From assembly GCA_964475955.1 (NCBI GenBank), contig CAYYZY010000028.1:1-55323 (forward strand): DNA of 55,323 nucleotides. The letters run 5' to 3'. Under the pieces are notes generated by a model. It was given only the letters and a program-made list of their open reading frames with translations. It had not been told where the DNA came from and ran no database searches. The translations under genes and the position numbers were made by a program. The stretch comes from DATKZH01 sp964475955 (GTDB lineage Bacteria > Planctomycetota > Planctomycetia > Pirellulales > Thermoguttaceae). Positions 8,774 through 17,408 of this stretch are shown one piece after another. Every line of letters starts with the position of its first letter. Positions within the stretch are counted from its first letter, which is position 1.

Positions 8774-9796
8774 ATGACCACCAAGCGCGAAGTCGTCCGC
8801 GGCGTGCTCGAAGGGGAGCGGCCGCCGTACGTGCCGTGGTCGATGGGGTTCACCATCGAGGCGCGGGCGAAACTGCAATCGCATTACGGGACGGACGACG
8901 TCGAGGGGCCGCTCGAAAACCACTTCGTGCGACTGGGGAGCGACATCGGCTTCTTCGAGGACCTGGGCGGCGACCGCGTGCGCGACGTGTTCGGCGTCGT
9001 CTGGGACCGGAGCATCGACAAGGACATCGGCAACGTCGCCGGCTGCGTCCTCCCAGAGCCCACCCTGGCCGGCTACCGGTTCCCCGACCCGCTCGACCCG
9101 CGCTTCTTCGAAGCGGTCGTGCCGCGCATCGAGCGGTTCCCCGACCGGTTTCGCGTCTACCAGATCGGCTTCTCGCTCTACGAACGGGCGTGGACGCTGC
9201 GGGGCATGGAGAACCTGCTGGTCGATTTTCTGGAGCACCCCGAGTTCGTCCGCGAGCTTTTCGGGGCGATCGCCGACTACAACCTGGCCCAGGTCCGCGA
9301 GGCGACGAAGTACGAAATCGACGCGGTCTATTTCGGCGACGACTGGGGCCAGCAGCGCGGCCTCCAGATGGGACCGCGCACCTGGCGCACGTTCATCCTG
9401 CCGCAGCTACGGCGGATGTACGGCGCGGTGCGCCGGGCGGGCAAGTTCGTGATGATCCACTCCTGCGGCGACGTCGACGAGGTGTTCGACGACCTCGTGG
9501 CGGCCGGCCTCCAGTGCTTCAACCCCTTCCAGCCCGAGGTGATGGAGGTCGACGCCCTGCTGCCCCGCTACCGCGGGCGCCTGGCCTTCCACGGCGGGAT
9601 GTCGACCCAGAAGACGCTCCCCTTCGGCACGGTCGACGACGTGCGCCGCGAGACGCGCCGCCTCCTGGACCTCGGCGCCGAGGGCGGCTACATCTTCGCC
9701 CCCGCCCACGACGTCGAGGGCGACGTCCCGCTGGAAAACATGCTGGCCATGATCGACGTCGTCCAGAGCCAGCCCGGCTTCAATCGCCCCACCTAG
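8774..9796 (+). CDS. Uroporphyrinogen decarboxylase-like (UroD/methyltransferase) family protein
   Basis: This 340-residue cytoplasmic TIM-barrel protein belongs to the UroD superfamily, which includes corrinoid methyltransferases such as MtaA/MtbA. Family landmarks are MTTKREVVRGVLEGERPPYVPW at the start (split here by length), DAVYFGDDWG, the MIHSCGDV motif and FHGGMSTQKTLPFG. His and Cys in HSCGD match the metal-binding positions of the methyltransferase branch, and the conserved N-terminal Arg pair of true UroD is not evident. I therefore doubt a haem role. Such genes are common beside sugar-catabolism genes in planctomycetes, with unknown substrate. It lies between two glycoside hydrolases on the same strand. 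Confidence 0.85.
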   Translation: MTTKREVVRGVLEGERPPYVPWSMGFTIEARAKLQSHYGTDDVEGPLENHFVRLGSDIGFFEDLGGDRVRDVFGVVWDRSIDKDIGNVAGCVLPEPTLAGYRFPDPLDPRFFEAVVPRIERFPDRFRVYQIGFSLYERAWTLRGMENLLVDFLEHPEFVRELFGAIADYNLAQVREATKYEIDAVYFGDDWGQQRGLQMGPRTWRTFILPQLRRMYGAVRRAGKFVMIHSCGDVDEVFDDLVAAGLQCFNPFQPEVMEVDALLPRYRGRLAFHGGMSTQKTLPFGTVDDVRRETRRLLDLGAEGGYIFAPAHDVEGDVPLENMLAMIDVVQSQPGFNRPT

Positions 9797-9911
9797 CGCG
9801 GTATCATGACGCCGATACCCGTTTCGCCGCCGCCGGCGTCCCTGCGTTTAGCCTACGTTTAGCCGCCGACGGCACGTCGGCGCAACTTCCCCAGTCCCCA
9901 GGAACCTTCCC

Positions 9912-12461
9912 ATGCGAACCCCGCGCATCCTCGCCCCGATCTGCGTTCTGCTCGGAACGATTTTCGCGCTCGGCCCGGCGGTCGTCGGCGACACGGTCAC
10001 CGTCGCCGCGCCGAATCCCGAGAAGGCGAACGACCACTACGTCGGCAACCGTGCGCCGCTGCTACCCAGCCGGTTGATCAAGATGCCGGTCGGCGCGATC
10101 GAGCCGCGCGGCTGGGTCCGCACGCAGTTGGAGCTAGAGGCCGACGGCTACACCGGCCGGCTCACGGAGATCAGCCGCTTCCTGGAGAAGGAGAACAACG
10201 CCTGGCTCAGCCCCACGGGCGAGGGTGACCACGGCTGGGAGGAGGTCGTCTACTGGCTCAAGGGCTTCTGCAACCTGGGCTACGTGCTCGACGACGAGCG
10301 CATCCAGCGCGAATCGCAAATCTGGATCGACGCCATCCTCGCCTCGCAGAAGGAGGACGGCTGGTTCGGGCCCGACGAGGGCCGCAAGGGCGTGGCCGCG
10401 CGGAACACGGGCCGAAGCGACCTCTGGCCCAACATGATCGCCCTGTTCTGCCTCCAGGCGTACTACGAGCACTCGCAGGACCCCCGCGTGCTCGACCTGA
10501 TGACCCGCTACTTCCGCTGGCAACTGAGCGTGCCCGACGAGAAGTTCCTCCCCCCGTTCTGGCAGCAGCAGCGCGCGGCCGACAACCTGTACAGCGTCCA
10601 CTGGCTCTACAACCGCACGGGCGAGCCGTGGCTTTTGGACCTGGCCACCAAGATCCACCGCAACATGGCCAACTGGACCGAAGGCGTGGCCAGTTGGCAC
10701 AACGTGAACATCGCGCAGGCGTTCGGCGGGCCGGCCACGTATTACGTCCAGTCGCACGACCCCAAGCACCTGCTGGCGGCCGAGCGCAACTACCGCGAGG
10801 TCCGCCGGCTCTACGGCCAGGTGCCCGGCGGCATGTTCGGCGGCGACGAGAACTGCCGGCCCGGCTACGACGGCCCCCGCCAGGCGATCGAGAGCTGCGG
10901 CGTGGTCGAACAGATGCTCTCCGACGAGACGCTCCTGCGGATCACGGGCAACCTGGTCTGGGCCGACCGGTGCGAAGACGTCGCCTTCAACACGCTTCCC
11001 GCCACGACCACGCCCGAGGTGGCCGCCCTGCGCTACCTCACCGCCCCCAACCTCGTGCTCAGCGATCGGCACAACAAGTCGCCCGGCCTCCAGAACCGCG
11101 GCCCCATGCTGCTGATGAAGCCGCACGGCCACCGTTGCTGCCAGCACAACACGGGCCACGGTTGGCCCTACTACGCGCAGCACCTCTGGCTGGCCACGCC
11201 CGAGAACGGCCTGGCCGCCGTGATGTTCGCCCCCTGCGAGGTGACGGCCAAGGTGGGCGACGGGGCGGAAGTCACCATCCGCGAGGCGACCGACTATCCG
11301 TTCGACGAGTCGGTCCGCTTCTACCTGAGCGCGGCCGAGCCGGTGCGCTTCCCGCTCTTCCTCCGCGTGCCCGGCTGGTGCAAGGACGTGGAGCTGACCC
11401 TGAACGGCGAGCCGCTGGTGATCGACGCACCGGAAAAGGGGGAAAAGGGGACGCAGCTCTTTTCTGCGAAGCACCCTTCGGGCCATCCCGGGAAAAGAGC
11501 TGCGTCCCCTTTTCCGGTGCGCATCGAGCGCACGTGGGAAGACCGCGACGTGCTCACGATGCGCCTCCCCATGCGCCTGCACGTGGTCCGCTGGAAGAAG
11601 AACCGCAACAGCGCGAGCGTCTACCGCGGGCCGCTCTGCTACTCGCTCAAGATCGGTGAAAAGTACATTCGCGAAGGCGGTACCGACGTGTGGCCCGCCT
11701 GGGAAATCCACCCCACCACGCCGTGGAACTACGGCCTGGTGCTCGACGAAGAAGACCCGGCCGCGTCGTTCGAGGTGGTCCGCCGCGGGATGCCGATCGG
11801 GCAGCCGTTCGAGGCGACCGTCGCCCCCATCGAGCTGCGCGCGCGGGGCAAGAAGATCCCCGACTGGAAGCTCGACCGCCGCGGCCTGGTCGGCCCGATC
11901 GCCGAGATCCCGGTCCTTTCGGACGAGCCCGTCGAAACGATTACCCTCATCCCCATGGGCTGCGCCCGGCTGCGGATCTCCGCCTTCCCGGTCATCGGTG
12001 ATGGGCCCGACGCCAAGCCGTGGCCCAAGCCCCCCGAATATGCGCTGGGCCCCTCCGCCTCGCACTGCCACGACGGCGACGCGGTCGAGGCCATGTGCGA
12101 CGGGCGCGTGCCGAAGAACTCCAACGACCACAGCATCCCGCGCATGACCTGGTGGCCGCTGCGCGGCGGCGACGAGTGGGTGCAGTGCCGGTTCAAGGAG
12201 GCCAAGAAGATCGGCGGCGTCGAGGTCTACTGGTTCGACGACACGGGCGTGGGCCACTGCCGGGTGCCCGAGTCGTGGCAGGTCCTCTGGCTCGACGGCG
12301 ACCAGTGGAAGCCGGTCACCGGCGCCGGCCCCTACGGCTGCGAGCCCGACCGGTTCAACGCCGTCGCGTTCGACCCGGTCACCACCAAGGGCATCCGCCT
12401 CCAGGTGCAGCTCCGCCCCGAGTTCTCCGGCGGCGTGCTCGAGTGGCGGGTGAAGGAGTGA
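9912..12461 (+). CDS. Secreted GH127/DUF1680 glycoside hydrolase (beta-L-arabinofuranosidase type), with in-frame hairpin insertion
   Basis: This 849-residue exported protein has a signal peptide of about 25 residues, an (alpha/alpha)6 barrel and C-terminal beta domains. Glu327 and Cys329 (ESC) and the pair Cys409-Cys410 (CCQHN) match the Glu/Cys zinc-thiolate site of the characterised GH127 enzyme HypBA1, so catalysis by a cysteine nucleophile is likely. A discoidin-like domain (about 700-849) follows. Residues about 506-537 are encoded by a 94-bp inverted-repeat element (11427-11520) inside a beta domain; the frame resumes with IERTWEDRD, typical of the family. No good ribosome binding site precedes the ATG. 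The expected substrate is a beta-L-arabinofuranoside or related plant or algal glycan. Confidence 0.9.
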   Translation: MRTPRILAPICVLLGTIFALGPAVVGDTVTVAAPNPEKANDHYVGNRAPLLPSRLIKMPVGAIEPRGWVRTQLELEADGYTGRLTEISRFLEKENNAWLSPTGEGDHGWEEVVYWLKGFCNLGYVLDDERIQRESQIWIDAILASQKEDGWFGPDEGRKGVAARNTGRSDLWPNMIALFCLQAYYEHSQDPRVLDLMTRYFRWQLSVPDEKFLPPFWQQQRAADNLYSVHWLYNRTGEPWLLDLATKIHRNMANWTEGVASWHNVNIAQAFGGPATYYVQSHDPKHLLAAERNYREVRRLYGQVPGGMFGGDENCRPGYDGPRQAIESCGVVEQMLSDETLLRITGNLVWADRCEDVAFNTLPATTTPEVAALRYLTAPNLVLSDRHNKSPGLQNRGPMLLMKPHGHRCCQHNTGHGWPYYAQHLWLATPENGLAAVMFAPCEVTAKVGDGAEVTIREATDYPFDESVRFYLSAAEPVRFPLFLRVPGWCKDVELTLNGEPLVIDAPEKGEKGTQLFSAKHPSGHPGKRAASPFPVRIERTWEDRDVLTMRLPMRLHVVRWKKNRNSASVYRGPLCYSLKIGEKYIREGGTDVWPAWEIHPTTPWNYGLVLDEEDPAASFEVVRRGMPIGQPFEATVAPIELRARGKKIPDWKLDRRGLVGPIAEIPVLSDEPVETITLIPMGCARLRISAFPVIGDGPDAKPWPKPPEYALGPSASHCHDGDAVEAMCDGRVPKNSNDHSIPRMTWWPLRGGDEWVQCRFKEAKKIGGVEVYWFDDTGVGHCRVPESWQVLWLDGDQWKPVTGAGPYGCEPDRFNAVAFDPVTTKGIRLQVQLRPEFSGGVLEWRVKE
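11427..11520. repeat. Hairpin repeat element inserted inside the GH127 coding region
   Basis: The right arm (11493-11520, 28 nt) is the exact reverse complement of the left arm (11427-11463) apart from a 9-base insertion in the left arm, made by doubling of AAAAGGGG. The loop is 29 nt. The arms contain GGGGACGCAGCTCTTTT. The element reads through as codons without a stop, so the host gene stays open. Confidence 0.85.
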
Positions 12462-12509
12462 CGGAGCCATCCTGTCCGACTGCCGCATAGCAGAGGAGGA
12501 ACCCCGACC

Positions 12510-12932
12510 GTGAAATCCCACACCGAACATCTCACGTTCAAAGTCCCCAATCGCATGGATTTCGTCAACATCACGCCGCAGGTGGAACAGGCGGTGAAGA
12601 AGAGCGGCGTCGAGGAAGGGCTGTGCCTGGTGAATGCCATGCACATCACGGCCAGCGTGTTCATCAACGACGACGAGCCGGGCCTGCACCAGGACTACAA
12701 GGACTGGCTCGAGGGCCTCGCCCCGTTCGACCCGTCCCCGGAGCGCTACCGCCACAACCGCACCGGCGAGGACAACGGCGACGCCCACCACAAGCGCCAG
12801 ATCATGGGCCGCGAGGTCGTGGTCGCCATCACCAAGGGCCGCCTCGACTTCGGCCCCTGGGAGCAGATCTTCTACGGCGAATTCGACGGTCGCCGGGCGA
12901 AGCGGGTGTTGGTGAAGATCATTGGGGAGTGA
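12510..12932 (+). CDS. YjbQ/UPF0047 family protein
   Basis: This 140-residue protein matches the YjbQ family, full length for the family. The hallmark is EDNGDAHHKRQIMGREVVV, corresponding to the conserved DN-AHL-K-MG segment with its His residues, followed by LDFGPWEQIFYGEFDG (usual form LGTWQ-I---E-DG). Family members are beta-barrel trimers reported to have weak thiamine-phosphate synthase activity; the true role is unsettled. It starts at GTG, nine bases after GAGGAGG. It is the last gene of the plus-strand run, 48 bp after the GH127 gene. Confidence 0.92.
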   Translation: MKSHTEHLTFKVPNRMDFVNITPQVEQAVKKSGVEEGLCLVNAMHITASVFINDDEPGLHQDYKDWLEGLAPFDPSPERYRHNRTGEDNGDAHHKRQIMGREVVVAITKGRLDFGPWEQIFYGEFDGRRAKRVLVKIIGE

Positions 12933-13085
12933 GGTGGATACCCCCGCAGGGGAGCGCGCCATGGGCGACGACATAGATCGCGGTCGTCGACCCGCTTACC
13001 GCCCTGGAGAAGCCGGCCTCGCTCAAGGGCTCCTTTTGCCCGGATTTCCTAGTCCCTTTCTCCTGAAGCGAAAAGGCTACAGGTG

Positions 13086-13158
13086 GCTGGGGTCGAGTCG
13101 CGAGGAACGAGCCCCCAGCGCACCGCCACCTCGGGGCTCGCTGCGTTCGACCCCAGCC
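13086..13158. repeat. Long imperfect hairpin repeat
   Basis: Outer arms GGCTGGGGTCGA (13086-13097) and TCGACCCCAGCC (13147-13158) pair, and inner segments GAGCCCCCAGCG and GGGGCTCGCTG add further pairing. It lies between the convergent yjbQ-like and Nudix genes, so it could end transcription from both sides. No T-tract is evident. Confidence 0.7.
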
Positions 13159-13172
13159 AGCGGTCGAGAGCC

Positions 13173-13745
13173 CTACCGAACGTCTGGCCCTGGTCCACCC
13201 CCCGGTTCGCGCATCGTCTCCAAGAGCCCGAACGCGGCGATCACCAGGGCGTGGCGGATCTGGCCGGTTCGGATCATCTCGGGGACCTCGTCGAAGGGGC
13301 GCAGGAGGACTTCGATCTTCTCGAACGGGTCGAGCCTGGGCCGGTCGGTGAGCCGGCAGCCTTCGGCCAGCACGACGTGACAGCTCGCCGAGTTGATCGC
13401 CGCGTTGGGCATCATCGTGCCCAAGCAGCGCACGCGCTCGGCGGTGAAGCCCGTCTCCTCCTGAAGCTCGCGCACGGCGGCCCGCTCGGGCGTTTCTCCG
13501 GAGTCGACCACGCCGCCGGGGATCTCCAGGACCACCTGCCGCACCCCGTGTCGGTATTGCCGGACGAGCACGACCTGGCCGTCGTCGGTCACGGCGATCA
13601 CCAGGACCCAGTCGGCCGAATCGCAGACCACGAAGGGCGCTTCGGCGCCGGTCGGCTCGAACCGGTAGGAATCCTCTCGGATACGCACGAACTTGTAGTC
13701 GGCGACAACGCGGCTCCCCAACAGGGTCCAGCTCTTATGGGGCAT
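13173..13745 (-). CDS. Nudix hydrolase, ADP-ribose pyrophosphatase type
   Basis: This 190-residue cytoplasmic hydrolase carries a complete Nudix box at about residues 78-100: GGVVDSGE, then RELQEETG (Arg92, Glu93, Glu96, Glu97, Gly99), which binds Mg2+. The flanking sequence VVLVRQYRHGVRQVVLEIPGG is typical of the ADP-ribose/sugar-nucleotide pyrophosphatase group, which cleaves the pyrophosphate of NDP-sugars. The open frame runs upstream to 13931, but the family start (SWTLLGSRVV) is near the ATG at 13745. The C-terminus (GGGPGPDVR) is low-complexity. It lies 208 bp after the phosphoesterase gene on the same strand. Confidence 0.9.
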   Translation of the reverse strand: MPHKSWTLLGSRVVADYKFVRIREDSYRFEPTGAEAPFVVCDSADWVLVIAVTDDGQVVLVRQYRHGVRQVVLEIPGGVVDSGETPERAAVRELQEETGFTAERVRCLGTMMPNAAINSASCHVVLAEGCRLTDRPRLDPFEKIEVLLRPFDEVPEMIRTGQIRHALVIAAFGLLETMREPGGGPGPDVR

Positions 13746-13931
13746 CTGCGATCGGTTCCACGGTCGGGTTTCGTTCGGTCGTGCAGCCTCGTGCTGCCGC
13801 CTCCACGGGAGACAGATTCTAGGCGCGGGGTCCCAGGGCGGCAAGCGTCTGGGGGCAGGGCACACCACGACCGGGTGGAGCGTGAGGTCGAGTGGTTGCG
13901 CCCACGCACTGGACGGAAGGACCGCCGACAC

Positions 13932-13953
13932 GGAACGCCGCGGAGGGCGTTCC
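13932..13953. repeat. Short hairpin repeat (GGAACGCC type)
   Basis: Stem GGAACGCC/GGCGTTCC is followed by CTACAG. A related segment (AGGGAACGCCCTCCGCGGCG) occurs at 25513-25532. It abuts the stop codon of the phosphoesterase gene and may act as its 3' end structure. Confidence 0.7.
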
Positions 13954-15174
13954 CTACAGATTGCGTGAGCGAATTGCGCAAGGTCCTTTGGGCTTCGGCT
14001 TCAACTGGCGCTGCGACGTGACCTTTCGCCCCAGCCGCTTGATCTCCACGACGGGCCGCTCGGTGGCGGGATTGTGCGACTCGTCGAACAGGCCCGTCCG
14101 ATCGAGGAACCGCTTCGCGCCGGCCGACTTGTCGATGACCATCGTCCCGAAGCTCCGGAAGCCCCGCCTTCGGACCTCGGGCGGGATGGTCACGCGCTCT
14201 TGCGGCCGGTTGTTGCCCACCTGCCACAGGCGCTCGCCTGAGTTGACGATGCCGATCGCCTTCAGTTCCAGCTCAATCCGCTCGGGCGACACGGTGGCCA
14301 CGAGGTAGCTGACCTCCGGGTTGTAGCCGAACAGTCCGCCGTGGGCGATTTGGAGCACGCCGTCGCGGTCGGTGCACGTGATGGCGTGGACTTCGCCGCA
14401 GAGGTAGAGGTCGACGCGGCGCCGCTTCATCGTCTGCCACAGGGGCGAGCCGCGCCCGCCCTCGAGCACGAGCCCGCTGGAGCTCCACTTCCAGACGGGC
14501 GTGAGGATCGGCGTGTGGCCCATCAGGACGACGTGATCGACCCGGTCGTGCTCGGCGAGAACGTCGTCGAGCCACTGGAGTTGCTCGCCGGTCACCCGGC
14601 AGGCGATCTGGCCCTGCGGCCCCCGTCCCTTCTCAAACACGTCGACGGCCGCCAGCAGCGTGTTCTTGTGCTTCCACCAGAAGGCGGTGCCCTTCATGTG
14701 ATCCGGCCCGTTGAGCGGCATGGCGAGGTACCGGCGGAACTTCTCCTTGAGGCGCGGCACCCGCTTCGCCTTGGCCGGGGGCCAGGGGTTGTCGCCCAGC
14801 TCATGGTCGCCGATCGCCGTGTAGTACGTTAGCCCGTGGTGCCGCATGCGCTCGATCCAGGCGGGGTAGTAGACGGCCGCGTACTTGTCGACGTCCGCCT
14901 CGCTCCACCAGCGGCCCATCACCAGGTCCCCGGCCACGAGCACGAAATCCGGTTTCTCGGCCTTGATCGCCTCGAGGACGTACGTGAGGGCGTCCTCCCA
15001 GCCTTCCTGAGGGTACTCTGTGTCGACGTTCAGGAAGTCGGGGATGCTGACGAAGGTCCACGTGCCGTCGGCTTCGGCCGCCGTCGCGGCGCGTTGACCG
15101 AAGAAGAGCGAACTTGCCAGCAGGATCGCGACGGACGCCGCCCGCAGCCGGTCACGCAACGTGCGGTGAGTCAT
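13954..15174 (-). CDS. Secreted metallophosphoesterase
   Basis: This 406-residue exported protein of the calcineurin-like phosphoesterase superfamily has a signal peptide (about 1-33, ending ATAAEA). Metal-site motifs are recognisable: IPDFLN in the place of the first Asp-x-His, VAGDLVMG (GD), IGDHELG (GDHE for GNHD), GHTP and LCGEVHA. The first motif lacks the usual His and the last has CGEVH rather than GHxH, so the metal site is divergent. It probably hydrolyses a phosphate ester or cyclic phosphate outside the cytoplasm. The ATG follows AGGAGCC. The last dozen residues are encoded by repeat-like DNA next to the hairpin at 13932, so the natural C-terminus may be shorter. Confidence 0.85.
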   Translation of the reverse strand: MTHRTLRDRLRAASVAILLASSLFFGQRAATAAEADGTWTFVSIPDFLNVDTEYPQEGWEDALTYVLEAIKAEKPDFVLVAGDLVMGRWWSEADVDKYAAVYYPAWIERMRHHGLTYYTAIGDHELGDNPWPPAKAKRVPRLKEKFRRYLAMPLNGPDHMKGTAFWWKHKNTLLAAVDVFEKGRGPQGQIACRVTGEQLQWLDDVLAEHDRVDHVVLMGHTPILTPVWKWSSSGLVLEGGRGSPLWQTMKRRRVDLYLCGEVHAITCTDRDGVLQIAHGGLFGYNPEVSYLVATVSPERIELELKAIGIVNSGERLWQVGNNRPQERVTIPPEVRRRGFRSFGTMVIDKSAGAKRFLDRTGLFDESHNPATERPVVEIKRLGRKVTSQRQLKPKPKGPCAIRSRNL

Positions 15175-15270
15175 CGGTGGGCTCCTGTGGAAACAGGGTT
15201 CGGCAGTTGTTGAGGGGAAATCGCGGGCTCCGTCACGCGTTGCGTGGTTCTTGGGCTACGGGCAGCTCTG

Positions 15271-15355
15271 GCGAAGCAGAGCTTCGCGGAAGGGGGTTCC
15301 CAAGCCGGAGCTTGGGCACCAGGTAGACGTGGGGCACGATTCCATCGTGCCCCAC
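15271..15355. repeat. Cluster of three perfect short hairpins
   Basis: Three perfect palindromes occur in 85 bp: GCGAAGC/GCTTCGC (15271-15287), CCCAAGC/GCTTGGG (15299-15316) and the 12-bp stem GTGGGGCACGAT/ATCGTGCCCCAC with loop TCC (15329-15355). They lie between the start of the phosphoesterase gene and the end of the gapped secreted-protein gene, so they are transcribed within or at the border of this minus-strand group. Confidence 0.8.
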
Positions 15356-15437
15356 GGCGAAGTCCCGACCTCTTCTTGCTTGCGCAATCCCAAGTATTCG
15401 CCGCGACGCGTATGCCCGTGGGCTCCGGTCGATCGGG

Positions 15438-17164
15438 TTATCGACGGCGATGCCGCGAGCCGGGGGTTTGGGCGGTGTCGAGGATGGGGCGCACCCTTCC
15501 GATGCGGGCCGCGGGGCGGACAGGGTCCAGGCTGACCGCGTCGGAAGTCTCAAACGAACCGACGTTGCCCGCCTCATCGCACACTTCCACGCGGAAGTAG
15601 ACGCGGTCGGGCAGGCGACTGCCGATCGGCCAGGCATACGAGCCCGTATTCTCCAGCCCCGAGGCGATCTTCATCCACGGGCCGCCGACCTTGTCGCTGT
15701 AGTAGAGCGACACGGGGCGCGCCGACAGACGCTGATCCTGGGCTTCCCACCGGATGATCAACTGGCCCGCCTGCTCCCCGCTGCCCCGCTCGGCGGAGAG
15801 GAACCGGGCGCGAGGCTCGGTCAGGTCGACGCCGATTCGGACCTCGGGCGGGTCGCCGCTTTGGGGCTTCTCTCCCCCCAAGCCGGCTCCGTTCTCGACC
15901 CCCACGCGGAAGCCGTAGACGCCTTCCTCGGGAACGGCCACCAGCATGGGGCTCCGGCCGTCGTGGTCGCTGCCGAAACCGGTCCAGGTGCGACCGTTGT
16001 CGCGCGTCCCCCAGAGGACGACGCGCCCCACGCCGGAAGGGCCGACCGAGTCGACGTCGTAGTCCAACTCGAACAGCCGCGATTTGACCATCTGAAGCGG
16101 CACCTCGAACGACGTGGGCCCCGCGGTCGATCCGGCGCCATCCGCCTCGGGCGAGGCCGAATGCGGCGGCTCGTACCGACGGCCCAGCGCCGGATGGGGC
16201 TCGGCCGGCAGCGAGCCTTGCGGCGTCCAGGCGGGCCGCTGAGGTGCAGCCGGGGCCGGGGGGCTGGAGACATGCGGATTGGTGGTCACCTGCGGCGCGG
16301 TGCCCGCGTAGGCCAAGCCCTCCGGCGCGGACTGTCCGGTGATCGGGTCGGAGGCCGACGGCGAAGCCGGCTTCGAGCTCTGGCTCGCGGGGTTGGGCCC
16401 GGCGAGCCCGGGAGCGGCGGCACGCCACCGGGAGTCGGACGGCGGAATCGCCTCGCCAAGGCGGGCCCGATCGGTCGTGGCCGGGGTCGTGGGAGCGGCC
16501 CCGCCGGTCGAGGCCACCCGGTTCAGGCTGACCTGGGCATGGCTGACAGCCACGTTGCCCGCGGTGTCGGCGACCTCCGCCCGAATCTCCACGCGGTTGA
16601 CGCGCCCTTCCGGCCACCAGATCACTTCGCCCGTCGAGGTCGTGCCGGTCGTGCTCACCCGCGTGGGATCGATCGCAACGGGCTGCCAGGAGCGGTCGAG
16701 ATCGGAGCGGTACTGGATCTTGAGCGCGTTGATGTCGAGGTGCGACTCGGCGACCTGCCACCCGAGGACGACCTGGCCGGCGCTGCCCTGGCGGGCGTTG
16801 AGTTGGAGATCGGGGAGCGTGGTGTCGACCACCACCCGGAGTCCCGGCCCGGCGGCTCCACCGGGTCGGACCTGGCCGGCACGGTCGNNNNNNNNNNGGC
16901 TCGGAACAGGAACTTGCCTTGCTCGGGGTTGGCCCGGCTGGCCATCTTCCAGGTCGCGCCCGCATCGGCCGACACGTACAACTGAACCTCGACCGGCTGC
17001 TGCATTGGGTTCTGCACCCGATCGATCCGGAAGGGGATCGAGAAGACGTTCTGCCGGGTGGTGATCGGTTCGGGCAGGTTCGTCTGGGAGCCGGGGAATT
17101 CGGCCGCTGCGCCCGGGGTGCACATGGCCAGCGCGAGCATCCAAGCCGTGGTGATTCGCCGCAT
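15438..17164 (-). CDS. Secreted multi-domain beta-sandwich protein, interrupted by a scaffold gap
   Basis: The gene starts at ATG 17164 (AAGGAG upstream) with a signal peptide ending in GAAAE. It continues with a domain containing QLYVSADAGATWKMASR. A run of ten N (16888-16897) follows, after which the frame differs: the reading frame before the gap does not continue after it. The true missing length must be 2 modulo 3, so this looks like an assembly artefact and not a mutation. After the gap come Ig-like sandwich domains (PGLRVVVDTTLPDLQLNARQ, WWPEGRVNRVEIRAEVADTAGN), a Pro/Ala/Ser-rich linker of about 130 residues, and two further sandwiches ending WPIGSRLPDRVYFRVEV. It is a planctomycete-type extracellular or periplasmic protein of unknown role. 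Confidence 0.75.
16888..16897. other. Scaffold gap (10 N)
   Basis: Ten consecutive N interrupt the secreted beta-sandwich gene. The round number suggests a placeholder, not a measured length. Confidence 0.95.
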
Positions 17165-17408
17165 GACGGCACTCCTTCTCGCAATGAGCCAGGGAATTGC
17201 GGTCCGCTCATCCGCCGCTCAGCCGGCCGCCGGGCTCCGAATGCGCGGGCACGGGAGGCGCGTCGCTTCACGAACCGACCGGGTGGGCGCACAGCCGGAG
17301 CATGCGCCGCGGTGGTGGTATCGTCACTGCCGGTCGTATGACTTGAAGCAGAAATGCCGAGGGCGCGACCTGGAGGAGATGCGCAAGCTGCGGGGCCTGC
17401 TCGCGGCG

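Noticed and set aside
6320..9238. 972-codon open frame on the minus strand opposite the GH2 and UroD-like genes
   Set aside because: Its sequence is an Arg/Asp/His/Val-rich antisense shadow of well-supported genes in high-GC DNA, with no domain, signal or ribosome binding site.
8014..10077. 687-codon plus-strand frame overlapping GH2, UroD-like and GH127 genes
   Set aside because: It overlaps three recognised genes in a different frame and is almost wholly Arg/Pro/Ala/Gly.
10134..12974. 946-codon minus-strand open frame opposite the GH127 gene
   Set aside because: Antisense shadow of a recognised enzyme; the residue composition is that of reversed high-GC codons and no family is visible.
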